Positions 1-10,945 of a DNA stretch of 64,000 nucleotides are shown here, one piece after another. The stretch comes from Dicyema japonicum. Lineage: Eukaryota; Dicyemida; Rhombozoa; Dicyemidae. The stretch covers positions 1,973,267 through 2,037,266 of the forward strand of contig RDEW01000005.1 in NCBI GenBank assembly GCA_011109175.1, written 5' to 3'. A program made the translations under genes and the position numbers. The notes under the pieces are model-generated. The model was not told where the DNA came from. It saw only the letters and a list, made by a program, of their open reading frames with translations, and ran no database searches. Every line of letters begins with the position of its first letter. The stretch's first letter is position 1.

Positions 1-192
1 TACATTTTCGCACCTGTCGCGATTGAAACTTCGGGGAACTTTGGCCCTAAAACGCTGAAGTTCCTGAACCATTTGGGAAAACTACTAACTGACAAAACTG
101 GTGATCTTCGTGAGACGAGATGGCTCAAGGAGAGGCTCTCGTTGGCTGTTGTCCGTGGGAATAGCTTGTGCATCTCCCAACAGCTGAATTAA
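1..192 (+). mobile_element. 3' end of an endonuclease-type (R2/R4-like) retrotransposon
   Basis: One open frame covers the first 192 bases and ends at TAA. It contains the motif FAPVAIETSGNFGPK and ends with LSLAVVRGNS. The same C-terminal block closes the copies at 12.4-14.3, 42.7-43.6 and 62.3-62.7 kb, where it follows the restriction-like endonuclease domain of the same element. The 5' part lies outside the window. Seen: the shared motif. Inference: membership of this non-LTR family. Confidence 0.75.
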
Positions 193-1413
193 AATTAACT
201 ATTCTTTTTCCTTTTTCCTTATAATAATAAAAATTCAATTGAAAGTAGAAATTCCAGGGACTGAGCCCTGTCAGTCAGGACAGAAAATAATCCATGACTG
301 GATATCCACTAAAGCTATCAGAAGCCTTGGTATCAATAAGCTTCTGGGACGTATTCCACCTATTGTCGTCGGAAGTGAAGCTTACCTTTTACGGGAAGTT
401 CGCGTCCACTTGGCGCGCCTACATATGGTCATCACTTAAATTTACATTAATATCTGTCAGGATTGGACAATCGTTTTCTCCACTATGCCTATCGTGCTTT
501 TAGAAGACTCTTCACCTATTTTCTTGTCTGGGTACAGCAACTAGTTCGTTACAGAACCAAATGTACCTGTCGGATCTCTGGGAGTGTCCGCTCTTGGTTG
601 CAACGTTTTTGTTAGCCATCGGTTTCTTTCACTTGAAGAAACCGGGGGTAAATAAATAAAGCAGAAATTGATTATAGACTAGTAATCAATAGAAAACTGA
701 ATTATATTAATAAATACAAAAAATTAATTAAGTCTTAAGTTTTAATGAGCATTTTTCAATCCCGAAACTAAAAAAACTAAATTATTTCCCACTCATGCCG
801 ATCCAATTGGTCATCGAGTATTCCATTGGAACATTTGTCCCTTATTAATTTCTCATTGATTCGATCATATTGCTTCATATAATAGTTTAAGATTATTCAG
901 AATGGGGATTAAATACTGAAATAAGACAAAAATTGAACGAATCCCGAAAGTCACTTCATGCCAAGAGAAAGATACCCGGGATACAAATCATTAAATTCTC
1001 TTAAAAATGAGCGATGGAGTGGTTTCTGCAAACTAAATACTTTTGAAGTACAAAAGTCTCTGATTCTAATGAAAGATCCCTTATTTAGCAAATTAAACCT
1101 TCCACCAAATTATCCTAAACATCCAGTTCTTTAAGTCAAGGAGCTTTGATAGATCACAACATAACATTTTTTTATTAAAAACCAAAACATAAAAATAGTT
1201 ATGGGGGATTACGTTAGCAATAATCCTTCCATGAGGCCTGAGTTCTTTCGCAGTTTTACTCCTCTTTAGCTTCACAGTATCTTCTGAATGAACGTGTCAT
1301 CCACTCTGGTCCTGAGAAAACCCTCAATCTCAAGATACCTGATGGAAAAAAGAAAGACATCGTTCGAAAAGGTACCCAAGCTAACATTAAGGATACTTTA
1401 AGTTAAAATAAGG
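193..1413. other. AT-rich stretch, no gene recognised
   Basis: No convincing coding frame, splice pattern or repeat-family match was seen here. Short open frames at 239-503 and 1093-1275 lack family features and are probably chance. Confidence 0.5.
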
Positions 1414-2451
1414 TTAATTTTTAAGAATAGAATTGATTTTAAAGTTAGCTTCAAGCAGAAATTCTTCGTCTCCACGATCCTCTGCTAATTTCTTAGCCTT
1501 ACTAAGCCACTTGCGGGCCTCGGTGCTTTTGCCAGTTTTAGACAGCAAAACAGCCCAATTATAGTAGAGACGATGCACATAAATGTAATCAACTTCTTCG
1601 GCAGCTTTCATAGCCTCCGTGAGGAGTTTTTCAGCATGATCATACTGCCCTGTTAGAACAGAGATTGTACTCAAATCACTCAGTAAGGTACAAACCTAAC
1701 AATTCAGTCACCAAACCCAACCTGAGGATGATTACTCTCAAAAAGTTCACGTGCTACAACATAGGCACGGTCGTAAAATTCGTAGGCCTTCGAGAGGTTT
1801 CCGTGATTCACATAAAACTGAGCATAGTCATATAAAGTCATCCCCAGAAGAGCGAGACTGTCTTCGTCATTTTGGCCATCCTCCACTTTATTATTTTGGG
1901 TGGTTAGACAAAACTCCAACCCTTTCTCGCAAAGACCGAACCTTAATTTCAAATTATACTACTTATTGTGATCGTAATATACACGTGCAAGCAACAGAGA
2001 CAGCTCGACAATCGCGTTGTCAGTGGTCCCCAGTCCCACCAAAAGGCACAGCCGGATGCAGTCCAGTATGAGTCGCTCAGCTTCTGGGAGACGTTTATTG
2101 ATCAGATAGAGTTGTGCTAGAGAGTAGTAAACATGTCTAAGGATTATTTGTGAAATACATCAAGGCAATGTTTTGAGTCCTAATCTCTTGATCTTGAAGT
2201 TCATTCTGCGGTTTTATGAAATTAAAAGCATAGTGGTAGGCGGATTCTGCCTCATCGAACATAGAATTGATTGTATAATAATGGCCAAGCTGAACGGCCG
2301 TTGTTATGTCGGGGATTTCGATTTTCGGCTTAAAAAAACCAAACAATCCGAGAGAAATCAAAAGATGAGACTTGGAAACGCTCACTTGTTTAACAGAATA
2401 ATTCCATAGCGGAAATTTAAAACTTGAAAAGAGACGATGAAATAATTTCAT
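1414..2451 (-). CDS. TTC19: TTC19, mitochondrial TPR protein of complex III
   Basis: Four exons (2159-2451, 1963-2136, 1722-1941, 1414-1695) are joined over introns of 22, 21 and 26 nt, all GT-AG. They give 322 codons with no frame break. The N-terminus is basic and is followed by a short hydrophobic stretch ending in GLFGFF, as in TTC19, which is imported into mitochondria and anchored at the inner membrane. Tetratricopeptide repeats follow. The blocks GLEFC..., LLGMTLYDYAQFYV and ESNHPQV..LLSDLST align in order with animal TTC19, which helps clear Rieske-protein fragments during complex III maturation. The start is the ATG that opens the targeting sequence. Length is close to the mature vertebrate protein. 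Confidence 0.88.
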
Positions 2452-2770
2452 TAAATAATATAAGGACAGGTTAATACATCACATTGATATTATGAAATAA
2501 TTTAAACATTAATCCAATATTTCATAAATTTTAAATATTAAATAATAGGTTGACCGATCTATAGGATAGTCCCGTATTTGCCGCGTTAATAGTCACTGGC
2601 TTCATACAAGTTAGTGGGGCTGAAGTAACATAACTGAGTTCGTCCTTTTCTCAGAGATCCTTCTCGCTTTATAAAGAGAGTTACCGATGATACACTTACC
2701 ATTTTCCCTCATAATTCAGAGTAATCGATATGACTTTATTAAACTATTTAGATAAGACCTCCTGATATCA

Positions 2771-3117
2771 ACACTGAAAAAATCAATACCCCCAAAGACC
2801 GTCCGATTGTAACTTGGCCTTCTACGATTTGGACATCACCCATTTAGTGGAAGACTAGTTTGAGATCTCTTTGTTTCATTTAGTCTACAAAGACTCAACA
2901 TAAACAAGGGCAATTTCTTTTAGCGTAAACATTTTGCGGGGTANACACTGAAAAAATCAATACCCCCAAAGACCGTCCGATTGTAACTTGGCCTTCTACG
3001 ATTTGGACATCACCCATCTAGTGGAAGACTAGTTTGAGATCTCTTTGTTTCATTTAGTCTACAAAGACTCAACATAAACAAGGGCAATTTCTTTTAGCGC
3101 AAACTTTTTGCGGGGTA
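2771..3117. repeat. Assembly overlap: two ~173-bp copies around a single N (2944)
   Basis: Bases 2771-2943 are repeated almost identically at 2945-3117, with one N between them. This fits two unmerged contig ends. The neighbouring 2452-3515 interval shows no gene. Confidence 0.85.
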
Positions 3118-3515
3118 ACCTTAGTAGACAGTGATATAATGTACAAAATTTTGTTTTTTTTTATTTGTATAATAGATTGATTTTGATGAACACATTAATC
3201 GCCAATTCATCGAATACAACATGAGGAGCAAATATGTAAGATATTGGAAGTGACTAGATTTTCCAGATGTTGAGCTTAAGCGTGGAAAAACCTCCACTGT
3301 TATGCTTTGATGATGGATGTGTAGACTGGAATCACTATAGAATGTTAGTAGTTAATGATATATGCCGCCAAATAAACTAGCAAAAGCCAGGACTTTGATC
3401 AAAACTAAATGGATAGTGACCCGAATAACGAATTATCTTAGAACCGTTATTTAACGTTTATATTCAAGAGAGAACTCCATCGAGATCTCAAACCACATAA
3501 AACAAAAATCTCATA

Positions 3516-3804
3516 ATGTCCATAACAACGGGACTTGTGAGTCTGGCAAATCTTCAGTCAAACTCTGATGGAGATTCCTATGTGGAAATTATCGTCGTCG
3601 ATGTGGCTCCCGACGCTTCCGATCGGGAGGGTATTGATGGACAATGATCCAAGCGTCACTCCATTCTCATCTTCCAGTGAACAGACAGCTGGTTTTATTG
3701 ATTCAGTAGCCTCTCATATTTATCTTCGCAAATGGATCTGTAAAGGTCTCTCCTTATATGCGTCAATTCTACTAGTATATTCTCATTTCATTTACTTTGA
3801 CTAG
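3516..3804 (+). CDS. Possible small multi-exon gene, unrecognised
   Basis: From the ATG at 3516 a frame with coding character runs about 38 codons (it includes VEIIVVDVAPDASDRE) to a GT donor at 3631. A second coding-like stretch ends GFIDSVASHIYLRKWICK, followed by a plausible 30-nt intron and a short tail stopping at 3804. The middle junction is uncertain: a 23-nt intron leaves the frame wrong by one base, while a 58-nt intron (3631-3688) keeps it. No family recognised. It could be chance. Confidence 0.35.
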
Positions 3805-4114
3805 AAACATCATTATTAATTCACTTTCGCTTAACCTCGGATACACCGAGAAAGTTAGCAGTAAGCAACTAATTACGTGTATCCAGTTCCCACTGTTACA
3901 TAAACAGAGTCTTTCAAAGTCACATCGAAACTGACATAAAAAGTAAAAGATTTCCATTCCTTGCAGTTGTGAAAACCCCTCCAGAGGATGAATGCATTCC
4001 TTGTCTTCAAACCCATATTGCGTAAATTTTTTGTTTGTTGACAAATTTCTTTAGAACTTCCTTCGATTCAGATCGTAACACAAACTATCCTCACTTTACT
4101 CTTCCTTAGCTAAG

Positions 4115-4180
4115 TAACGTCAGTCTCACTAACTTGTAGGAGACCAGCGGCTATTAAGCAGGACTGAACAGATGCCTCTA
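4115..4180 (+). repeat. Short dispersed repeat
   Basis: A stretch containing tcactaacttgtaggagacc and then gcggctattaag recurs at about 12060-12110 (+) and, inverted, at about 26150-26215. Its nature is unknown; it has no obvious tRNA fold. Confidence 0.5.
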
Positions 4181-4405
4181 CGTACTCCTTCCTTGAAATA
4201 TTTTTGCGTCTGAATCCTGATAAGCTCTTGTGATAGTTTCCAATTCTTGTTAACTCTCTTTTTTATTTTTCTAATATCCATAGGAACACAGGAGATGCAT
4301 AACTTTTTGTCTCTTCTGTGGAAAGAGGGAGAGCTTGTATGGAGTAGAAATTAACAAGTTCCAATTGACTTGAAAATTTAGATATTTTCTTCTCAATGGT
4401 TTCAG

Positions 4406-4714
4406 TCAAGTTACTCGGGGTCCTCCTTTTAAATGGTAAGGATACATATCCACATTAAGCTCCATAAACATGTCAGTTATCTCATCAATGCTTCCATGAG
4501 GATTTTTACAATATGGTATATTGCAGAATTCAAGTAACCTCTTCGGTATTTTAGGAGTGGGTTTCCGAGAATTCTCAGTCACAGCCTTTAATTTCATTTT
4601 TTCAGAGTTGATCGCGGTCGAACAATTTGAACAAATAAGTTCCTCGTCTAACTTGACTACAAAATCTGAATATTTCGGGGCAACGGTGTGCTTATTACAA
4701 GAGACGAAATGAAG
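4406..4714 (-). CDS. Unrecognised exon or gene abutting a transposon end
   Basis: A minus-strand frame of about 100 codons ends at TGA (4406). It has a Cys pair (ICSNCS) and the C-terminal segment CNIPYCKNPHGSIDEITD, which do not resemble transposase. The frame continues without a stop into the inverted-repeat end of the Tigger element at 4717, so the original start is lost or lies upstream of the element. It may be the last exon of a gene interrupted by the insertion. No family recognised. Confidence 0.4.
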   Translation of the reverse strand, partial: LHFVSCNKHTVAPKYSDFVVKLDEELICSNCSTAINSEKMKLKAVTENSRKPTPKIPKRLLEFCNIPYCKNPHGSIDEITDMFMELNVDMYPYHLKGGPRVT

Positions 4715-4716
4715 AA

Positions 4717-6027
4717 CACTCGACCCTCGCAAATTGGCCATTTTTGGTTCCTTAGAATTTTGTGGCCAGTTTGAGAAATGACCAATTTGAAAAAAGTAAA
4801 TCAATAATTTTGAAAAACAATGAGCAAATAATTGCCTTAAATGAACAAAAAAAACTGTATTTAAGTTTTATTAAAATAAAATGTAATTCCTAATTGTTTT
4901 TTCTTTCCTTCAATAATACTTGTTTTGTACTTTCTTATTAAAGAAATTAGAAAAACTTGATCTCGACATTGACTAAGAGTTCTCTCTATTGCAGTTAATC
5001 TAACTGCAAAATCCATTTTGTCTGATGCCTTGCTTTTTCAGATTCTTGTTCACTATTTTCTGAATCTTCTTGATTTTCAATAAATGTTTCATTTTCCGTG
5101 TATTCAACATTTAAAAAATCCTCAACTTTGAGGAGATCGAAGTTGTCTGTTCTTCTGATTATTGTATCATTAATATCAATTTCGAGAATTTCGTTATTGG
5201 AGTTATTAAAAACTTTGAAACAATTCCTGATCGTCTCTTCGGATACGTCTTTCCCAACCATTTTTGTAAAAAACACCATATACCTTAAATTCAATTTCTT
5301 GTAAGAATTATAGACCAAATATCAAAATTAATCAACCAATCCATAAATATGGATCCAGTCATCCAATCTTTTTGTGAACTATAGTAGGAGACCGAGCATC
5401 TATAGTCATAATTTCGAGAACATCGAGGCATTTTTGGTCTTGAAATCATCACTGGTTTCAACTTGTGCGTTCCGCTCTTTAAAATTTTTGTAACTTTGAA
5501 ATCGGTTTCTGCAGATGCTTTTCTATGGAATGAGCATATAGTAAAACCCAGTTTCATCCATATTATAGATTTGGTTGGGTTTATATGCTTTTTGAAATTT
5601 CTTTAAATTCTTTAAGAAAGGATTCACTGTCGACAGATTCATCAGTTTGCATTTCCCCGTGTAACTTGCGCATTCCAAATCCGTGTCTCTTTTTGAATTT
5701 ATTCAAGAATCAATTAGAATTTTTGAAATTACTGAGTTGTAACTCAGTCAGGTGAATAATTTTTTGAATCTTTCAAAATAATGTCCTTTTTCGGTAAAAG
5801 ATTGTTTATTGTTTTTTAGATAATATCTTTGGGAACATGCTTAAAATCTATCAGCTCATCGCTGACACGAAATAACATCATTTTCTTTATAATTAACAAT
5901 TTGAGTTTTTTCATTAAAAGTAAGCCGAGTATAGCGTCCACGAGAGGAATTGGAAGACATGTGTTAATTAAATTTTTTAAAAATTGGGGCTAAATAGAAA
6001 ATTGGTCAATTTGCGAAGGTCGAGTGT
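4717..6027 (-). mobile_element. Degenerate Tigger/pogo DNA transposon
   Basis: The ends are inverted repeats of about 25 bp (cactcgaccctcgcaaattg at 4717; its complement, one mismatch, ending at 6026). Between them, on the minus strand, a pogo/Tigger transposase can be followed. The start (MSSNSSRGRYTRLTFNEK) precedes the CENP-B-type helix-turn-helix. Then come GTHKLKPVMISRPKMPRC and YYSSQKDWMTGSIFMDW from the DDE core, and an acidic C-terminus at 4995-5318. Several stops and frameshifts interrupt it. Family assignment is established knowledge; inactivity is directly visible. Confidence 0.85.
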
Positions 6028-6212
6028 ACCTATAGAAGCTGTAATCTACAATTACAATCATCTGACTCTAGATAATATGGGGTAAGCTTTGCGGTACAAA
6101 AAGATCCTCAACTAGGTCGATGGAGCGTCGAAGGACTTGTATCGTCTACCATCAGGGAGCAACATTATTAATACCTGAATGAGTGAATAATAAACACAAA
6201 TAATTTAAATAA

Positions 6213-7006
6213 TCAAATAACACCAGGGTCTTCCTCTATCATCCTCCTCTTCCAATCCTCAAAATCTTCTAACTTCTTGTCTTCTTCACGTTCAATTAAG
6301 ACATCATTATCTTCGTCAATTCTTCTTACAGAGTTGGTCTGAATCTCTGTAAGTCAAACATGAGTATTTAACCAGCTGAAAGAGCATCATTCAATTCTTG
6401 AAAGACAGACTTGAAGAATGAAAGCTTGCAGTTGGCGAGGGACGAGAAACGATCTCTTTGAACCTTCAACCTTGACTTCCTGCAGGCCAAATAAATCGAC
6501 CCAACCAAATAGGCTTTGTGATCAGCGATGAAATTCTTTGAGCTATTTTTCAGATTAATGAATCATAGAATAATAACCACGTGTACTTTGAGTATATTTT
6601 AGTAGCCAAAGGGATAACGTTTGTGCAGTCGAGAATTATGCAGAGTTCCTCGATGCTCTGCTCCTTTGGGGACGAGTAGAGACGAGTCTGAGTAATGGAA
6701 ACGAGGGAGTTGAGTTTGCTAACTTTCAGACCACAGGATGAGGCGAGGGAAACCAAAACTAAAATTTTGAATTACTGAGTTTGTTGTGATTTGAAGATCA
6801 CGTGCTGCGATCAGGAGAGCGCAAGCAATGCGGACGTTCGTTGCATTTCGACCATTTATGTGAGGGTTCCCCTTGATTTGCATGATTGAGAGAATTTCTT
6901 GGGTTTTTCTGCTTAAAATAAGAATGAACAACTTGAGGATTTTTGGTGCACTTAATACCCCCGCCTTTTGACATAGAGGTATTATCTCCGAGTATTCATC
7001 CCACAT
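6213..7006 (-). CDS. ORC6: ORC6, origin recognition complex subunit 6
   Basis: Exons on the minus strand run from ATG at 7004-7006 to TGA at 6213. The protein has the two cyclin-like (TFIIB-fold) repeats of ORC6: NVRIACALLIAARDLQ, then IEELCIILDCTNVIPLA and YLVGSIYLACRKSRLK. It ends with the conserved C-terminal helix LEDFEDWKRRMI, equivalent to the DYEEWKRKIL motif that binds ORC3. Introns: 6912-6932 (21 nt), 6759-6775 (17 nt, unusual), 6543-6580 (38 nt), 6347-6372 (26 nt). At the 17-nt intron a GT-AG join is one base short of the needed frame; a single retained G restores it, or the assembly lacks a base. The role is licensing of replication origins with ORC1-5. Confidence 0.85.
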
Positions 7007-7189
7007 TTAAAAGCCACACAAGAAATAAAACAGGCCGGGAAAAATCAAATATTAATATGATTAATTTTATTTTTATCAAACTAGATATTGTTCAATCTTG
7101 GTAATCTTAAATATTAACATTCCTGGACGAACAAACAAAAAATCAGCAACATTCAGCACTTTACAACCACTACTATTGGTAATCTCAAC

Positions 7190-7440
7190 CCCAACAGTAC
7201 ACAGCCAGGACGTGTCTTATGAACTGCAACTCCCAACAGTACACTGCAAGGACGTGTCTTATGAGAAAGATATGCATCACCCCGCTCCTATTTCTATTCC
7301 CCAAATCATCCCGCCCACAGAGAAGTTGTATTGCATCTCAGAAGGCGCTTTAGGAAAGGATGAGAAATCTGATTGAGGCTGTCAAGATCACTAAATTAAT
7401 TTAAGTAATTAAATTAACTACTGGTGTTCTTGGGTTGATA
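7190..7440 (+). mobile_element. LINE 3' end (copy 1 of 3)
   Basis: This segment shares its sequence with 15950-16150 (same strand) and with the complement of 14350-14560: a block around tccccaaatcatcccgccca followed by an AT-rich tail and gtgttcttgggtt. The minus-strand copy at 14388-14780 shows that this is the C-terminal end of a non-LTR reverse transcriptase. Confidence 0.65.
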
Positions 7441-7536
7441 AAAACTCTACTTCGGGACATGAAGGTGTTATCCATCTAACTCAAAAGACTTCCTGTGACT
7501 GTTCAGCATACAAAAATGATCCCTATCCTCCCTACT

Positions 7537-7836
7537 TCAGTAGAAAGATCTCCACAATGGGTGGTCGTGATGCTTGAAACGGATCTGTCTTATTCCGACC
7601 GGGAGAACTGGATAAAAATTGTTTCATGTATATCCTGAGTTATTAAAAAACTTAGGGGTACATAGGCTATGTAAAATCGGAAACCNTCAGTAGAAAGATC
7701 CCCACAATGGGTGGTCGTGATGTTTGAAACGGATCTGTTTCATTCCGACCGGGAGAACTGGATAAAGTTTGTTTTATGTATATCCTGAGTTATTAAAAAA
7801 CTTAGGGGTACATAGGCTATGTAAAATCGGAAACCA
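7537..7836. repeat. Assembly overlap around N at 7686
   Basis: The ~149 bp before the N are repeated after it with a few differences. Interpreted as unmerged contig ends. Confidence 0.8.
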
Positions 7837-7849
7837 CCCTGTCCTAAAA

Positions 7850-8135
7850 ACTATAAACAAGCAATACATCAAGGCATGTACGCATATTTTTTTGTTGGTC
7901 CACCTATCTCATGGACAAATACCAGTAAGATTGAAGCTACCCAGAAAAGGGCGTTCAGTGTGAAGGAAGTATGAACTTCTGGAAAGAAATTTTCCTCAAA
8001 AACTTCTCTGGAATCCTTGATTAGTAAGAACTTAAAAATGTTCCTGTGTACCTACGATCATCTGGTACAACGTACAATAAATGCCTATATGGGTTCGAGG
8101 GAAATGAAATCACTACTGCAGTGTGTAGGTAAAGT
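7850..8135 (+). mobile_element. LINE reverse transcriptase C-terminal remnant
   Basis: Broken frames contain a tail of the type 'I-E-A-C ... W-T-N-T-S-K-I-E-A-x-x-K-R-A-F' that is better preserved at 26601-26960. Several stops are present. Confidence 0.5.
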
Positions 8136-8168
8136 GATTAGTTTGTTTTTATAGTGGTCGGCGGAATA

Positions 8169-9760
8169 CAGTGGGCAAAAAAGTCATGGCACCTTTGCAA
8201 ATTTTGACTAGATTTAATAATTCTCATCAAAAATATTATTAAATACTGTAGTTGAACAAAACTAGTGTTTAAAAAATGACTTATAAATATGGGATTTTTT
8301 AGATTAATTGTTGAGCATAGTGGTTAGGTGTTGGGCAAAGTGGCTTAGGTCACGGGTTTGATTCGCGCTGCTGTTCACCTGAGGGAAGGTTCACGCATCT
8401 ATGCTAAAAAGGGCTTGACGAGTGACGCCGTCATCAGTGGACATTCACTGCGGAACTGGATAGTCTAAAAAGACATACACCTAAGAAAAAGAAAACAAAG
8501 AAGTGAAGAGTATTCCTTGATCCTTCCTCGATTAGCTATTATAACTGTTCTTTGCTTAAAATAAAGTGTGTGTTCTGTAAGTGGGGAGAGCTAACTGATG
8601 TGCCTCCTCGGAAAGTGCGAATATTATTATTTTTTGTTGAAAAAATAAATATTAAATCGATTTATTTATAGTGCAATAAATAGCCATTTATTTTAGTCAA
8701 TTTATTGGAGGAAAAAAGTCATGGCACGAAATCCAATTAATATTTAGTTGCATTCCCTTTTGTTAGTGGGAGGCAAACTAAGCTTCTGCCATTCAGATGG
8801 AGTAATATTTTCCCATTCTTCATAGCAAATTATTTTCAATTCGTGAATATTTTTCGGTTTCCTAAACCAACTTTGACTTTTAAAATTTTCCATAAATGTT
8901 CGATTGGATTGAGGCCTGGCGATTGACTTGATCATTCCAAAACATTTATTTCGTTCAACCATTAATAGTCATTTTTTACTTGTGTTTTGGATCATTGTCA
9001 TGATGGAATGTCCAGTGATGTGTCAAATTTATTTAGTGACCGAAGGTAACAGACATTTCTCTATGATTTCGCAATATTTGAGCCAATTCATTATTCCATC
9101 AATTACAGATAGTTCACCGACTCCTGTAGATGAAAAACAGCCCCACAGCATGATACTACTTCCCACATTCTTTTTGGTAGGCATGTTGCATTTTGGTTAT
9201 ACGCCAGATTGGATTTACGCCAAATTGATGGCGTGTAGTTCAGTCCGAAAAGTTGTATTTTTGATTCGTCCGACCATAAAATATTATTTATAAATTCATT
9301 TTTTACTTAAAAAATATTTGGCAGAAATGTGTATTTTCTTTAGTAACGGAACACGACGGGGCCTTCGTTTATTGATACCTTCACTGCGTAGTGTAAAAGT
9401 AATTGTACGAAGGGACACTAATATTCCTGTAATATCCAAATCATCAGCAAATTCTTTTTGAGTAATTCTTGGTTTTTTACAAACTATTCTTTTCATTAAT
9501 GAGCAAGAACGTTGAGATATTTTACTCGGAGCACCTGATCTTGGTCGATTAGTAACAGTTCCGTGTTGTTTCAACCGGGTAATGATATTCCGGACACTAC
9601 TTTTTGGCAATGTCAACAATTTAGAAATCTTTCTATAACTTTTACCTTTTTGGTGGGCCGTTGTAACTCGTTTTTTTTGTCCAACAAAAAAGTTATCATT
9701 ATAAAACATGTAAAATTAAAAAAATGATAGGTGTGTCATGACTTACTTGCCACACTGATT
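8169..9760 (-). mobile_element. Degenerate Tc1-type transposon
   Basis: Inverted ends (cagtgggcaaaaaagtcatg at 8169; its near-complement, ending in cactg, at about 9735-9760) enclose a minus-strand Tc1 transposase. An intact N-terminal helix-turn-helix domain lies at 9296-9709, with KGKSYRKISKLLTLPKSSV and NRPRSGAPSKISQR. It is followed by a broken catalytic region (WSDESKIQLFGLN, antisense of the open frame at 8928-9293) and a C-terminus at 8744-8962. A tRNA-derived SINE sits inside the 5' arm. Confidence 0.85.
8310..8520 (+). repeat. tRNA-derived SINE nested in the Tc1 element
   Basis: The head resembles a tRNA gene, with an A-box-like tagtggttaggtg and a B-box-like ggtttgattcg. It is followed by a conserved body (gacgagtgacgccgtcatca) and an A-rich tail. 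Related copies lie at about 33625-33815 (+), 40005-40215 (-), 40935-41110 (-), 45985-46075 (-), 56870-57000 (-) and 62160-62330 (-). Confidence 0.75.
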
Positions 9761-10008
9761 CATTTTTTCAATTCTAATACATCACGCTTCGTTGTTATGA
9801 GACAACGCTACAAAGTATGGCACAAACAATTTTGTGGTAACTATCCACTGTCAGTTCACAACGACTTAATATAAAATTAAATGAAAAATTTAAAAGTTAG
9901 AATTTGTCTATTGATCACTTATATTCAATAATAATTATTATATTTAATTGATTTTTTTAATTAATATAATAATTTGTAATAAATAAATATATTAATTAAC
10001 GTGTTGAT

Positions 10009-10945
10009 ATGGTTGGCACTTTTATACTTAATATTCCTAAAGGGTGTTAAAGGAATAAAGAGACATTTGAAACGAGTCAATGCTCCGAAAAAGTGGATGC
10101 TCAGTAAATTGGGCGGAGTGTTTGCCCCAAAGCCAAGATCAGGTCCTCACAAACAGCGAGAGTGTATTCCCATGGCACTGGTACTTCGTGAATACTTCAA
10201 ATTTGCCCTCAACTACCAGGAGACAAAGAAAATAGCCAAAAGAAGGGTTGTAATGGTCGACAAGAAAATCAGAACAGATCATCGCTTTCCGATCGGACTT
10301 ATGGGTAAGCTTAGTTCTCTATGGCAGATGTCATCTCCCTGTCCAAGGTGAACAAGCACTACAGGATGCTCTACGATGCCAAGGGAAGATTCAAACCGAC
10401 TCCAATAGGAGAAGCTGAGGCTGAGGTATACAAAGATTCTTATCTCTCCAGGTGAAGCTCTGCAAGGTTAAGAAAACGATAATTGGACCTCAAAAGATCC
10501 CATATCTGTACACCTATGACGGTCGGACAATCCGTTTTCCAAATCCCGCAGTAAAGGCTAACGACACTATTATGTTTCATTTGGCCACTGGGGAAATTAG
10601 GGACCACATAAGCATGGACAAAGGTTGGAGTTATTCCTCATTTTTAGGGAATCTGTGCATCATAACCGGGGGACGTAACCTTGGTAGAGTTGGGGTGGTC
10701 AACAAGATTGAGAGACACCCTGGTGTGTATGACATTGTGTACGTGGAAGATCAGGCTCATAACAAATTTTGTACCCGGTTGGGTGCTTGAATGAGTTTAG
10801 GATGCAAAATATATTTATTATTGGACGAGGGAATACTCCGTGGATTTCGTTGGCCAATGATAAGGGCATTAAACTATCTACCATGGCTGACAGAGAGCTT
10901 AGGCTGAAGCAAAATGCCAAAGCTAAAGGAACTGTTATGGCTTAA
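10009..10945 (+). CDS. RPS4: 40S ribosomal protein S4 (eS4)
   Basis: Exons spell eukaryotic S4 from KRHLKRVNAPKKWMLSKLGG through VMVDKKIRTDHRFP and IPYLYTYDGRTIRFPNP to NIFIIGRGNTPWISL and a short basic C-terminus with TAA at 10943-10945. The first exon is only the start codon (10009-10011). Introns: 10012-10042 (31 nt), 10305-10327 (23), 10426-10451 (26), 10624-10647 (24) and one near 10783-10800. The first four are GT-AG and restore the frame exactly. The last is unresolved: a plain 18-nt GT-AG join is off by one base. S4 is an early-binding protein of the small ribosomal subunit; it combines S4-type RNA-binding, KOW and C-terminal S4e regions. Confidence 0.95.

Noticed and set aside
4115-4180. 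Possible tRNA gene
   Set aside because: The repeated block cannot be folded into a cloverleaf with proper A and B boxes.
8928-9293. A 121-codon plus-strand open frame
   Set aside because: It is the antisense shadow of the Tc1 catalytic region on the minus strand.
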